From positions 1,807,546 through 1,871,545 of the forward strand of contig JANVCC010000270.1 in the NCBI GenBank assembly GCA_025345505.1: DNA of 64,000 nucleotides, read 5' to 3'. The translations under genes and the position numbers were made by a program. This document shows positions 24,810 to 37,900 of the stretch, in pieces; within the stretch, counting starts at the first letter, position 1; every line of letters starts with the position of its first letter. The stretch comes from Todiramphus chloris collaris (Eukaryota; Chordata; Aves; Coraciiformes; Alcedinidae). The notes beneath the pieces were generated by a model, which saw only the letters and a program-made list of their open reading frames with translations, was not told the DNA's origin and did not search any database.

Positions 24810-25038
24810 TAATAGAACCATAGACTGGTTTGGGTTGGAAGGGAACTTTCAAGGCCATCCAGTGCCACCCCCCTGCAGGGAGCAGGGCCATCTGCAGCTA
24901 GAGCAGGGTGCTCAGAGCCCCGGGCAACCTCCCCTGCAATGGTGCCAGGGATGGGGCAGCCACCACCTCTCGGGGCAGCCTGGCACAGGCTCTCACCTCC
25001 CTCAGAGGAAAAAAATTCTTTCTTATATCTAGTTTACA
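24810..25038 (-). mobile_element. CR1 LINE 3' fragment (copy H), reverse orientation
   Basis: Starting at 'aatagaaccatagactgg', then 'gtttgggttggaaggga', 'aaggccatccagtgcc', 'gagcagggtgctcagagccc' and 'gcagcctggcacaggct', this is the reverse complement of a CR1 3' end. It is 5'-truncated within about 230 bp. Confidence 0.92.
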
Positions 25039-25039
25039 A

Positions 25040-28000
25040 TGTGCAGATAATTCTAACCTGTAATGTATAAATAATTCTCTTTTCTACCTTGAGGGCACTA
25101 CCTACACCTCTCTGTATTTGGTGATGTCTTCAGGCTCATACCAGAAAGATGCTGAGCTTGAGATGTCCCCTTTTCCTCTTCTAAATGCTTTGTGGTTGGC
25201 AGCCTCCTCAGGGTAAATCTTGAGAGCCTGCACATGCATTAGCCAGCTGAGGTAAGCCTTGCCTGGCCCTCGGGGTTTGCTTTATCCAGCCACTGCTGGC
25301 TACAATATAAATTGCCCCATCTACACAAGGATTAACCCCTGAGCAGCCCGTGTCAAAAGCCATCCTCGTTGTCTCAAGGAGGACAGAGCTGAGCGCTACC
25401 GTGCTACTAAGATTTGCACCAAACCTTGGGGTCTGCCTAAAACAAATGTCAAATGTCCATAACACAAACATTTAGAAAGAGCCCAGGCTGGTGTTTACAG
25501 GTATTTTAGCTTGCTGAAGGGAGAGCCCAGTCCCTTGAGAAGGCAGCTTCCAAACAGCACTGGGAAGAGCAGCGTGTGAACCTCGGGAAGAGAAGGGCCC
25601 TGTCTGCACTGCCTGGTCTGTTGGAGGAGGGAGGGAAACCAGAAGGGGAGATGGTTTCTGGTTGCTTCTCTTCTGACAGTCCCTAAGGTCCCAGAGGATG
25701 AGCTACGCTCGCTGTGGCCTTTGTTCTGCTCTTTGCCTCCAACGTGAGCTGGTCCCAGAGCATCTGTGCACCAGCCCTGTACCAGAGTGTGCCCTAGCTC
25801 ACTGCCCTCTCCATTCCCTTCCAACAGGACGTGTCCTGGCTCCAGACGCTGAGGGTTGGCCACCACAGCAGGGACAAATGACAAGGATGAGCAGAGGTAT
25901 GAACCAGCTACCCCAACAGGAGCAAAGAAATAGACTGGGGGGTTTCAGCCTCTGAGACTGAAAGAAGGTAGGATGGAGGCTTGCTGGAGCCTGGGTGGTA
26001 TGGAGGGGAGAGCTGCAACTATTTCAGACAGTTCCTCACTCCTTCCCTCATACTCCAGCCCATCCACACGAGCTAGCACGTGGCAGGCTCACAGCCCACG
26101 CAGGAGGGCAGTTCTTCCCACCACGGAGTCAGGCTCTGGGAACTCCTTGTCACGGGAGGGTGAAGGTGCTGGGAGTTTCTGTGGGCTCAAAGCATCATGA
26201 AACACATTCACAGAAGAGAAATCCATTGAGAGTTTACATACAAAGACTCTGCCTCAGGTTCAGGAAGCCCCTGAGCTGCAAGAGATTGATGGCTTAGGCA
26301 GGGTTTGAGGTAGTAGCACTCTGTGCTTGACTCATTTTTATGCTCCTTCCCAGGCATTTGGTTTCGGTCGCTGGGGGAGGCTTGGGTAGCTGGATGTCTG
26401 ACCTGACACAGCGTGGCTCCTCTTGTGTTCTCCGTGTCATTGCCCCAGTGCAGTCCCCTTCAGTGTGAAAAGGCTGAGGCCAAACTACCTCACAGCCTTC
26501 GGGAGGAACCAGGTTAGTGAATGCACCATCGCAGCAGAGGGAAGCTGCTGCCACCAGCTACAAATCTGCTCCTCCTCCAAGGTCTGTCCCTTTCTGTTTG
26601 GAATTACAGTCTGCATTTTATACAGACTTGTTGTGATGAGCACACTGCTATTCTTATTATAAAACTGCTATTAACCTTTAGTTATAATAAGGATTATATA
26701 TTAGGTTCTTGTTTAACTGTTGTTTTTCTGTGCTGCTCGGTGACTTTCCGATGCTGAGGTTGACTTAGAACCGTTCTCAAAGTTACAGCACAGTTCAATA
26801 CCTCCAAACCATGTGGGACAGGCTGCCTTCCCGGGCTGGAAGGGAAGGAATGACTATCAGAGTGTCAGTGATATCAGCATGTGCTACCAGGGGCTGCCCA
26901 ACCCCCCAGGGTGCCTCGGTCCTTCTGGGGTCTCAATGATCTCTGAAGGACTTGGGATGCAGTAGGTGCCAGGGAGAGAGCTAATGAGGGAACCGCTCCG
27001 TGGCACCAGCTTCATTGTCATGAGCAGTGTCTCTGAAAAAGATGTTTCATTTTCTGTGCTGCCTATGATGCATGAAGCAGGGGGCTGAAAATCTATTTTA
27101 ATGCCACTGAGTGGTGCCAGGTGAATATGAGCTGACATAGGAATCCAGACAATTAGAGCAGCTTCCCTTGACCTGATATTAGCAGAGGGTTTTCTGCAAG
27201 CTGTGATAGATGCAGATCCTCAACTATTGATTTTTTTTGGTACCTGTCCACAAATATTATGATAAAGTGTTGTTTTTGTGAGGTTTTTTTTTTTTTTTTC
27301 CAAGAGAGCTGAGTTACTGCAGGGTTGTGAATTATCAGTGATGTAGTTATCTATGAGCTTTCCAAGCACCATGACACACAGAGCATTAGAATTCATCATG
27401 CTTGTTATTGTCCTTTTACAAATGACTTTATGCCAACCAGTCAAAGCCTGGGACTGAAAATGCAGCTACACAGAGGAAGCCACACACCATCCTCTGTGCA
27501 AAGGGTCTGATTCCACTGTAAAAGGCACTTTGAGGGACTGTGGAACTGAAGTTTTTCATGAGGGAGATGAGGAATGTGAACTAAACCCTCAAGTCAGGAG
27601 AGGACTGCAAATACAAATGTGACAGGAGGTCAGCAGAAAATATTTGTCAGTGAAAGGTAATAAAAGTGTGTCCAGAAACACAGGGAACTTGGGAAAGCAG
27701 AGAGATGCATTTTTGCTTGAGAAGACTCCCTGAAGGCTTCATGACACCCCTTCTGAGCTTGACTGAGCTTTAGGGCTTGTGGATTCTTTGCAAATAGGTT
27801 CACCTGCACCTGAAGTCTTTTGTTTTCCTCTGACAGCAACACCTTTTCAAAAGACTCCTTTGGCTGACTTAGAAAACATTTTTTTCCGTTATTTCAGCCC
27901 TGAATATTAGCTCTGTTCCATGGGGTAAAGGTTCACTTTTCTCCTCTCATCCATCTGTTGTGTCTGTCCAGGAATTCTTTCAAGTTCTGCCTTCATTTTC

Positions 28001-28360
28001 CTCTCTCACCTGGTTGATGGGTGCCACCATGGAGGAGTCCTACCCAAGTCTGCTCCTGCCTCCCCGGGGTGGTTACAGTGAGTCCTCCCACCTGAGAAAA
28101 TGCAAAACCAGGAGCAGAATGTCAGCATTCTCAAGCAGTTTTCTTCTGGCAGGCTTCACATGACTGATTGCCTCTTGGTGGTGGGTTGGTTTAGGTTTTT
28201 TTTGCCAGACACCCATTCAACAGGGGTAAGAAGTAGCACTGTGGGTGATGGAAGCAGGATCCTCCAGACCCAAAAGCACGCCTAGCAGTGATGCCTCAGC
28301 AGCATCCCTGCTAGATCTTCTCAGCAAAAGGAGCTCTAGCAAAGGGGAGCTGCTGAGCGC
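25040..28360. other. Intergenic DNA with no recognised gene
   Basis: I see unique sequence only, with short T runs (for example near 27285-27300). No repeat family or exon was recognised, and the open frames are short and without known motifs. Confidence 0.5.
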
Positions 28361-28369
28361 TTGGAGAAG

Positions 28370-29290
28370 ACAACCCTCGGCGAAGCATCGCTGCAGCACC
28401 GCGCAGAGCTGGTTCTGAACGCGTCGCTCCCTGCCTCCTGCGATGCTGCTGCGATCTCCGGGGATACAAGGGAAAGCCACTTGTGCTGGGACTCTTCAAC
28501 CACCAACAAGTGGCTGTTCTAGGGCTGGAACACTTGCCCGGCGTTCTTGGTGCAGATGCCACCTTCTGAGCAGCCGTGTTGCAGTCTGAGAAGCACAATC
28601 AGACTGTCTGGGGAGGGCGGGTGGCCGAGGGGCGCTCGCCCGCAGAAAGCCGGGCAGCATCACACACGGGGGAGGCCCCTGGCTGCTTGGCCCCTGGCTG
28701 CTTGGCCACTGACTGCTTGGCCCCTGGCTGCTTGGCCCCTGGCTGCTTGGCCCCTGGCTGCCTCGCAGGGGTGGCCCCGCAGCCCGCGGGCTCGCGGGGC
28801 CGTGACTTTGGCTGGCTGAATTCCTGACTGCGCGGGAGAGCAGATTTGTTTTCACGCACCAGCTTTGAAGCTGTGATGCTGTTTTCGGTTGCTTGTCTGC
28901 TGCACAGAAGCAAAAATAGGAAGAGACCAGCGAGTGGGTGTAACAGCTGGGTACCTGGACTTTGGAAGTACTGGGAAAAGCTGCCTGCTGCTTCGTTCTC
29001 AGCCTGGTGCTGCACAGATTGACTCTCGAGTTAGGATTTAAACAGTGAAATCCCTAGCTAGTGTCAAGTCTGACAGTCTGCCGTGCACTGTCTTGCTCTG
29101 CTACATCTGAACTCCTCTCTCCTCACCACCAGTTTCAGAGGCAGAGGAACAGCCCCTGGGATGCCTCTGCTCCGCGGCTCAGGGTGCGGCGGGCTGGCAG
29201 CGGGAACGCTAGGGCCCCGCGGCGTTTCTCGGGGTGCGGGCGATGGAGGGGTGCTGGTGGGTGGCAGAGCAGAGCCCGTGCTTGGAGGCT
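28370..29290. promoter_or_regulatory. CpG-rich patch, possible CpG island
   Basis: CpG dinucleotides are dense at about 28370-28460, 28610-28830 and 29150-29290, in contrast to the surrounding DNA. The 15-bp minisatellite lies inside it. In birds such islands often mark promoters, including those of non-coding RNAs. No transcript can be seen, and the middle (28840-29130) is not CpG-rich. Confidence 0.4.
28676..28765 (+). repeat. 15-bp minisatellite, six units
   Basis: There are six tandem units of CCCCTGGCTGCTTGG. Units 1, 2, 4 and 5 are perfect, unit 3 has two changes, and unit 6 is altered in its last five bases. Because 15 is a multiple of three, open frames persist across it and encode a repeated pentapeptide on each strand. 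I regard these frames as artefacts. Confidence 0.95.
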
Positions 29291-29789
29291 CCCCGTGTGA
29301 CTGCAGCACAGGCTGGCAGGAGCTGAAGAAGAGTTGGAAACTATTTTTGTTTCATCTCCTCGGAACGAGAGGTATTTTTAACAGCCTCTCAGCAGTCAAG
29401 AGCTCACATCCAGAACCATAGCAGGGCTGGAGGATGGATAGCAATTTTCCCTGCTGGCATCTTTGGGTCTCACTCTGGAGAGGTCTGGGTTTCAGTCCCC
29501 ATCTTCAATTCCACTTGTGCAGGCTGGGGATCCTGGGGAGGCAGATTTTGTGAGCAGATGCCAACTGTGTGTTTCTCAGAGGACAGCCACCTCAGGTTAA
29601 CTATCGATAGCTGCTCCCTGCCTCTGGGGTGTGACCGTGTCACCTAGGTGGAGAAAGCACACGCTACCCCTCTCTAAAACATTTGGTCCCTCAGCCAGAC
29701 AGGCTGCTATTTTTTTCCCATTTGGTTTGGTCAAACTGCTGCCTAAATGCAGCTCCATCTTGTTGGTCATATAAATAAAACGAAGAGAC

Positions 29790-29905
29790 TGGAAATTCCT
29801 TAGGGCAGAGGCTGTCTTTATTGGTGTCTGTTATAGCTCACACACATCCCTGAGAAGCAATGCCTCATAATTAATTGCTAAATAATTAATAATAATATGG
29901 TGCAG
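29790..29905 (+). mobile_element. Possible ancient sauropsid SINE/CR1-type tail
   Basis: 'ttccttagggcagaggctgtctttattggtgtctgt' followed by AATAATTAATAATAATA resembles the tail of an old repeat common in turtles and crocodilians, which ends in ATA trinucleotides. The middle part is hard to match. The copy would be old and inactive. Confidence 0.35.
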
Positions 29906-29909
29906 ATAC

Positions 29910-32335
29910 TACTCAGGAAGTAATTAACCTCCTTATGCTTACAGGGAAGTCCTATGGAATGGAAGAGTAATTAAAGGCTCTTTAAACGACACAGAAATAC
30001 TCCCACTGACTTCAGATTTAGGAATTGAGTCCAGTAGGATTTCCTCAGACGTAAAATAAAAATAGCTTTGTTCCTGTAGGTAAAACTTCCAAATCTGATA
30101 TTTTTGGGTTTTCTATACAAGTGTGCAGCCTGGATGAATAATTTTACTTTATTTCTGAAGCAGCTAAGTGATAAGGTACGCTGGAATTTCCCTTGGAAAG
30201 CAAGTCAGTTGCTAATTCTTGTTGGAGTAGGGGGTTCTCACAATGCCATCCAGGCAGTGTCATGCAGTGGGCACAAGTAAGGCCCGGATGGCAAAATTAG
30301 TTTGTAAGAAGCATCCTTAGCTAACATGATCCACCCACAAAGGCACAGAGAGAGAGTTGTTCATGCCTGAATGGCACTTCTGCAGTCATTTCAATGTTCC
30401 TTCAGATGAATTCACACAGTCAAGCAGAGGAGATAGGAATTTTCTGGGAGTTTGGAGCTGTCATCGCTGAGAGAACTGGAAACAGCAGCTAAGAATATCA
30501 GGTCACACAACCACTCAGTATTACTTAATTGAGGTAAGCCTTGCAATTCTTGGTTCATAACTTCGTCGGTCTCTTCTTGCAAACCAAACCAAAAAGACAG
30601 ACATGACCTCCACAGACCCTTCCAAGGTATTTTTGACTCAAGGTGAGCTACAGCTCTGAATGTCACCATTCCCAGCAGCGTTCATAATGTGCCCGTTTGG
30701 AGGATCTGCGTCTCAAGAGCTTCTTGATGCACTGCTAATGAACACTGCCTGGTTTTCAGGATTCACCAGCGTCCTTTGTAAGTCCTTTGGGTTCTCCTCC
30801 TCTACTGCACTGGCTGTTCCTTCTCTCCCGATACCAGGGAAAGGCGATTGCGTTACGCTGCTCCTGTCAGATGCATGGCAGAGGGTATGAGATAAAGTCA
30901 GTCATTTTCGCCCTGTCTTTGGGGCTTTGAGGAAGTTCTGGCTGTCAAGAAACTTCCTGTTTTGTCACCTCAGATGTCCGTGGCAAACTTAGAGGTCGAT
31001 GCTCTCTAGGAGTGCCGTGGAAAATGAAATTGCCGTGTATTCTCCTGAAGTTCCTTCCGATGGGAGCTTCTGCATGGCAAGACTCTGCCATTTCAGATAA
31101 CCCAGCTTGCCGGCGTCGCTGGCCTGGTGCTCGGCCCCAGATAAAGCCTACCAGCCATCCTTGAGAAGAGGGGTGGCCCAGGGCTGTGCCCCATCCTTGC
31201 TGCAAGCCTGGAGAAACCCACTTGCTTCCTGAAGAGACACAAGGGAGAGGGTGGGACTCTGAAACAGCCCACCAAGGGCTGCTGCTCCTGTTGAACACTA
31301 GCTGCACGTTTGCTCTCCTGCAATTTACACACTTGGGAAAAATCCTGATCCAGAGCCAACTTTCGCCATGGTAGGAAGACAGGAAGGAGCTTCCCAGCTG
31401 GGTTTTGCTAGCTGAGCTGGGACCTGCACGCAGCAGCAGAGAGCCTTTGGAGTGCTAACGAGTGTCAGAGGACCGCTGACATTTGGTGTCACCACATCCC
31501 TGCTGCCGGGGTCATCTGGTCCCAGAGCACCGAGGGCATTCCTGCTGAGTTTGGTGAGCACAGAGCCCTGCTTGTGTGCAAGCACGTGCAGGATCTAGCA
31601 CCCAGTTTGAACCAGGGGCTCCGTAGAGGGATCCACGCTGTCAAATGTTGGCCTATAACTCTCTGAAACCTCTTAAAATTATCTTTCACCTGCAGGGCAC
31701 TGATGTTTTGGTCCCTTGTTGCTGTGGCCTCTCTGTTTCAGCGTGTCAGGGACCCGTGTTCCCCCAGGCACACGGCTGGTGACAGCAGCAGCCGCTGCAC
31801 TCGCTAGGAGAAAAACACAGTCTAAGCCTCCAGTTCCCACCCCTAATATTTATTTTAATGTTTTGTTCTGACTTAAGACATTATTGCATAAATGCTCTAC
31901 CACTGCCCTAAGGGGACGTTTTAAAGTGTTTTGATTCCTTTATGTTGTTTTCTTTGTTATTCTGTATGTCAAACAGAGCAGCTGGGAGCTTAATGCAGAC
32001 ACTGGGAAGATGGAAAGGTCCCAGCATCACCAGAACGTAACCTGCCCCGCAGCAGCAGCTGGCTGAGAAGGTGGGGTTTGCCTGGGGAGTCAAAGCAGGA
32101 GTATTCTAGATTTCCCAGTAAGAAATCTCCAGCAAGATAACGCTGACTGGGGCCTCATGTATGCAGCAAAAATGTCATTGGTGAATCCCAACCAAATCCA
32201 ATGAGAACAGGCATCTAGAATCAGCCCCCTGCTTCACTTGAGGCGTCATTTTCCAGGAGCCTTCAAGGTGAGTCTTTTCCTTCTCTCAACCCCAACAGCA
32301 ACGCTAAACCGAAACTAGTGTGAAGGACGATGAGA
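29910..32335. other. Intergenic DNA with no recognised gene
   Basis: The DNA appears unique. Some AT-rich stretches, such as 31840-31970, have TAAT-type motifs but nothing specific enough to name. No exon, RNA gene or clear repeat was recognised. Confidence 0.45.
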
Positions 32336-32340
32336 AAATG

Positions 32341-32404
32341 ATGAGTTGGACTAGATGATCTCTTGAGGTCCCTTCCAGCCCTTCACATTCTATGATTCTA
32401 TGAA
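32341..32404 (+). mobile_element. CR1 LINE 3' tip
   Basis: 'gttggactagatgatctc' followed by 'ggtcccttccagccc' and the ATTCTATGATTCTATGA tail is the extreme 3' end of a CR1 element. Only about 65 bp is present, from severe 5' truncation at insertion. Confidence 0.9.
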
Positions 32405-33189
32405 TATGGAGCAGGCAGAAATTTTAGAGGAAGATAGTGAGGAGCGTGCAGAGATTTGTGGAGGTCCCTGCCCAACGCAGGTTCCAAGCTGCTATTCCAT
32501 CCCTTGTAAATCAGCAGCACTAGACACGATGTCTCTTCTGGAAGCGATTAGCATCGGGGTGCCCCAGAGTGCAGATAACAAGCATGTTAGGACTGCAGCA
32601 CTCTCTGCATTTATCTACAAGGGCCTGGCGTCGTGTGATGCCACAGAAACAAATTATACTCAGTACTCGTAAGATGCTGAGGACTGCTAGGAGTGTAATT
32701 ACCCAGTTTCCAGCCCAACCGCTGTTCTGCACTGAGTGTGGCAGAGTTGACATCTCAGTGGAAGGAGATGAGTAAAATGTCTTTTTATTTCACAGATAAC
32801 ACTCTTCTAACTCCTGCCAGTGCTTGAAATCCTGACGCTCCCAGCAGAAATGGTGGCCTGGAAACAACTTCTTCTGCCTCATTTTTTCCTTAATCACTTG
32901 TGGACAATGAACTGCCACCCATTAGCATCCCAGCCCTTGTTAAAATAGACCCTTTTATGTCTTTTTTTTTTAACCTGCATTGTAAAAAAATAATAAATAA
33001 AATTATTCCAGCTTAGCGCAGTGGACTTGTCATAAACATTTAAGGTGTACTGTAGTGTCATATTTTCTAGGTGCCATAATATCATTCCATTTATTGTTTC
33101 CCAAGGACTAAACTTGGAAATGAATGGCTTTATGAAGAGGCGAGTCCTGTATTGAAGCTGATTGATTCCATTCATCCTCCAACAGGCTC

Positions 33190-33290
33190 CTCAGCAAAAC
33201 AATTTCCCCTTAATTAAGCAATATGATGTAAATTACATGGTAATTGATTTAATAAAAATATATGATGCAAACTAACATGAGGAAAAACAT
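33190..33290. promoter_or_regulatory. Candidate AT-rich conserved element
   Basis: It contains 'ccttaattaagcaatatgat', 'gtaaattacatggtaattga' and 'tttaataaaaatatatgatg', a cluster of TAATTA/TAATTG homeodomain cores in unique sequence. It could be an enhancer core. Conservation was not tested. Confidence 0.3.
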
Positions 33291-33519
33291 CTTAAGGAAC
33301 AGCAGAATGATACTCTGAGCAGAGCAGGTAATGGGAAGACTACTGGAAATTAGGTTAGAAAAACAATAAAAACTAAGCTTTTATAGATTTTATTTTTCTT
33401 TCTTTTTCTGTTTCCCTCATTTTCTACTCACTGTCCCCTTTGTCTCCCTTCTACCTAATCATTAATCTAGTTTAAAAAATAATCATAGAATCAGTTCTGA
33501 CGTTGAATGCTTTCTGGGG

Positions 33520-34860
33520 CAAACAGAAGTACTTTTCTGACTTTTTTTTCCTGACCTAGGTGCTCTTTTGAGTTTCAAGTGAGAGAGATTTTTTGAGCTT
33601 CAAGTGAGAGATGTTTTCCACTTCTGGTCTAAAACTCCATGCTGATACTCTTGTGTGCTGTTGCACAAGCATTATTATTATATATACTATTAAGTGCATA
33701 TAGAGAGAGAGTAGGAAATCTATGGGATAATGTTAAGGCAAAGCATCCTCTACCTGCACTCCTCACTTCAAGCCCTGATTGTTTCATCTGTGGAGAGGGT
33801 AGGGACTACCCCCTTGTGAAGATTCCTAACACAGTACCTGGTTATTTTGGGAGCATCCTTATGAAGTGTAGCTCTCTGCAGCACATCTTTTCTCTGTGGC
33901 ACACAGCCATGTAGAAGTGGAATCTTTCCTGTTGATCTCTGCCCGGGGATGTTCATAGGAGGACAAGCTGTTGGTAGTGCATATGGACAAGCTGGAGAGA
34001 GGGAATGGAGTCACAGCAAACTTATGAACTCCTGGAAGAGGATAGAGATGCACTGGAAGGCTGCGAGAACTTGGGCAAAGACAGCAAGGATGGGAGGAGG
34101 TGCCCAGAGAGTGCTGTGAAAGGGCTGAGTGGAGCAAACCTTGGGCAAACTCCTCCTCCAACTCGGATCCAGAAAGATGTGTGGTTGCTCACGTAGGTGC
34201 CTGGCTCTTCTGGAAAACACAGCTGGTTGGGTAAGTGCCTGCCCTTATGGTTCCAAGGCCTCAACAGTGAGCAGTGGGTTCACATCAGGTAGTCTGATTT
34301 TAGTGGGATTAGTTGCAGCTCTCATGTCTGCAGAATTAGCCCAACAGCCTCATAAGCACAATTGTTTTGGAGAGATAGTGTGGGGTTTTTTAACTTTCCT
34401 TCAAGACAAACATCTCCAGCTGTCATGTTGTGGATGTCATTCCTTCTGATCTCAGCCAGAATAAGGAAAAAAAAAAGATAAGTACAAATGTAAAATGTTT
34501 TCTTTTGGTTTTAGGATTAAATTAAGTTTCTTTAGGAGTCCTTTAGATACACAAATATATCGCAACTCTGTCTGTGGCCAGAGCTTCAGATTTAGCTCTT
34601 AGATTAGTTTAATTTCCTTTACTGAAGAAAAAGCCTTTCCTGGCAGGCAGTCCAGCCCAACCAGAGTATTTTCCACTGTGAGCTCCAGATAGGCACCATT
34701 CTAATGTGTGACTCTAACGGAAGAAAGATCCAGAGTCCTGATGCCTTCAATCAAAACAGGAATCGGTGATTTCTGACCAGCCTTTGTCTCAACAGAGTAA
34801 GCCAAGGGAGAAAGCAATCATTGCTTTCTGAAACCGTCAGTGTCAGCCCTTGACAGCGAG
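33520..34860. other. Intergenic DNA with no recognised gene
   Basis: No repeat family or coding exon was recognised. Two short near-duplicates, 'gagtttcaagtgagaga' and 'gagcttcaagtgagaga', lie at about 33570 and 33595, a minor local duplication. Confidence 0.45.
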
Positions 34861-34864
34861 GAGG

Positions 34865-34980
34865 TCAGTGAAGAAAGGTTAGCCTTGGTGTCATCAGTGA
34901 AGAAAGGTTAGCCTTGGTGCCATCAGTGAAGAAAGGTTAGCCTTGGTGCCATCAGTGAAGAAAGGTTAGCCTTGGTGTCA
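34865..34980 (+). repeat. 29-bp tandem repeat, four units
   Basis: There are four head-to-tail 29-bp units, each beginning TCAGTGAAGAAAGGTTAGCC. By eye the units differ at only one base (T in units 1 and 4, C in units 2 and 3), so the array is recent or homogenised. It encodes nothing recognisable. Confidence 0.97.
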
Positions 34981-34984
34981 TCAT

Positions 34985-37900
34985 GCCATTAGGTCTGAAT
35001 GGCTCTGAGGGATCACGAGGGCAACCTGCCATTCACAGACCCCCAAGGGTTTCTTTTTTCAAGCAGAAGGCTGCAGAACTCCCATTGCACACTCCAGCGC
35101 CGCACACACACCAATCTTCCCCTTCCCCCAGTCAGTCGGGAGAAGCTAATGGGAATCAGGTCCTTAATGGAGGGCAGTGGCAATTCCGTGCGGGTGGGAG
35201 GGCAGAAAACCTTCTCTGGCAAGCCTGTTTTGACTGCTGGTCAATGAAATATTAATGCATGACCTTCATCTTTTTCACTTTCCGTTAAGAACCTCAGGAC
35301 TCTGGAACCAAGGTATTTAAAACCACTTCCGCTTCCTGGTAATCAGTGTTAAAAAGAGAAATAAAAATATAATCACTTTGTGAGCAGAAAGCTTCCTCCA
35401 GGCTGGCTCTGGTCTTCGATGCCGACGTCCTTTTTAAAGGACTTTGAATGCAGCTAAACGTGAGAGCCATGGCTTCTCTACGCATCCAAGCCACATTTGG
35501 CTGTGGAGGTGAAGAGGTACAAGGTCCTTGCTCCAGTTGCAGCTGGCACTGGATTGTTGCAGTGACTTCTCCTGCCCAGTGGTATCCAGGAAAGCTGTGG
35601 AAGGTCTTAAGGGCTGGAGCTACCTACGCCACAAACGTCGGGTCAGTGTAAGGCTCAGTAACCGTGTCTTCTCATGACCATGCTGGAGGGTGGTTTCGGC
35701 AGGGATGACCTCCTAAGGGTTTACTCCTTCCTTTTCCAGCTGGTCCTCATAATGAAGAATATTTGCAAGCACAAAGCTACCTTAGAGTTCCAAGACAATT
35801 TCTCTTCACCAGTGTCACCAATGCCACAGACGACTGAGCCGGTTTACAGCCAGAATAAATCTCAACTCATCCATTCTTTGCCACGCAGATGAAGACAGCC
35901 AGCCAGGAGCGACAGGAAAGAAAGCTGGAGGGCTGAAAGCACAACCTGTAAATGTCAGAGGTTCACCAGCTTCCTCCCTGAGCTTTGGTAAGTAACCTCA
36001 TTTCTTGGTCTTAACAGATCCTAAACTCCTCTGTGTCCATTGTTTATTGCAGCAAGGCTTTGCATGGAGTATGAGATGAAATCCTGAGGCAGCTGCACTT
36101 AGTAGAAGATTCTGAGCCACGGCTGGAATTTCACCCCAGGGCATCTTTATGATCTTCCTCATGTGTGAATGCTCCTAATGAGTTAAAAGATGCTGCTCAG
36201 CTGAGGAAGATGGTACAAACACCTGATATTAGTAGTTCTGGGCAGTGCTCAGATGAAGGGGTGTTAAGAGTTGATTTTTGTTTCACGTGTGTGGAAGACT
36301 TGGGGCAGATATTAAACTAAAAAGAGGATTTATAATTTTTTTATGCACAGAAATATTTTGAGTTATTTTAACTTTAAAATGATTATGAAGATAAGGCCAC
36401 AATTTACATTACTTTCTCTTCCTTCTTTTTTTTCTGGAAGTGGTGATATTATTTCACTCTCTTCTACTGGACCAAGTTATCCTGCCACGACACAGACTGT
36501 CCTATGGTTCTGTGTCACCTTGCAGCAAAACTAACCGTGGACCAGAACATAAAATGGGGAACTGTGTAAAGGAAGGAAATGTTGTGGGGGGAAAAAAAAT
36601 TCTGCAACACCTGACTAAGCATCGAATGTAGGGCCAGTAGTCGAGCAGGGAGTCCTTTGGAGCTTCTTTGCCCTAGGCAGTTGAGATTCTTTTCTCATGG
36701 CTGTCTCTGCAAGGTGCCATGGAGAGAAGTGCCACTGCTTGGTGCAACTTGGCTCGCTCAGGGCTGCACCCCTGGCATGGAGTGGCCCGGACACCCCTTG
36801 GCCAAAGTCTTCTCTCATCCATTGTGCAACTCCTGTGACTCCGAGACACAGAGATCATTATGATGTGTGTGGGCGGGAGGGTTAATCCAAAATGCTTTAA
36901 GAGCCAGTGATGGCTGCGTCACAGACTCCTCGCTTGGTACCTGCACGTGATCTGGAACAAAGCAGGGAGGATGCAAGGCTTGCTAGGACACTGCTGGGGC
37001 TTGTCCTGGGAGGGGAGAGATGGATACAACGGCATCTGCGGCCACAGTGTCTGTCTGCACTGCTCCCCCATCACTTGTGCTCAGATTTCCTCTGGGAGGA
37101 TGATGATTGATTTACTCCAGAAGGAATGAGCTGCCACACAGCCGCTGCAGAAGGCAGCGAAACAAGCTGGGGAGAGTGAAAAGATAATCCCAGCTCAAAT
37201 CTTTACCTTAATTGTACCCTGGGCAGCAATCCCCACAGTAAAATAGAGCTTTGGTCTGTACTCCGGCTGTGGCTGTGGCCCCCACGACACACAGAGAGCT
37301 CTTAAAAATATGAATTGTCTCCTGTGATTGCTACCCCAAGCGATCGGTCCCTGCAGAAGAAGGGAGCAAAGTCTAAAGGTCCCTGCCCAGTGATCCCAAT
37401 ATCAGAGCGTTTCTTCCCCTCAGCTCATCTAGCCACAGGTAGGAACAGGCTTGTCCATTGATATTTTGGGCTTTACACTTTTTCCTGCTATGGATGATTG
37501 CAGAAACCAGCTGCTTTCTGCCTCTGGGCAGCGGACAGCGTGGTGATGTGGGGCACTTGTGGCTGACACTTGCAGACCTCATCCCCACCCCAAACTCTGA
37601 TGCTGGGGGACCAATCCCTGCAGTAAAAGAACACGTAGAGGAGGAAGGACCTTTGCCAACCTTTGTCTCCTTTGTAGCTGTACAAGTGCTGTAGCATCCA
37701 GCAGGATGCTGGGCTCTCGATGGTTCCCAAACGCTGCTCACACGCTCTAAGTCAGGGAACCAGTCTGTGTTCTAAAAGAGCTTGAAGAGAATTTCCTCTT
37801 CTGAACACAAATCCTCTCGCTTTGTCTGTAGGCCTTGCATACTGCAAGAAGTGGTTATGCTTCTGATATTTTCCATTCTCCAAGCTGTAACTGTAATCCC

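Noticed and set aside
28599..29015. Minus-strand frame with a repeated Lys-Gln-Pro-Gly-Ala peptide
   Set aside because: The repeat comes from the 15-bp minisatellite, whose length is a multiple of three. No other coding sign.
33482..33495. 'atcatagaatca', possible CR1 tail
   Set aside because: The match is only about a dozen bases, and the sequence after it is not CR1.
34865..34980. Regular repeats that could suggest a CRISPR array
   Set aside because: The units are contiguous without unique spacers and the genome is vertebrate. It is a minisatellite.
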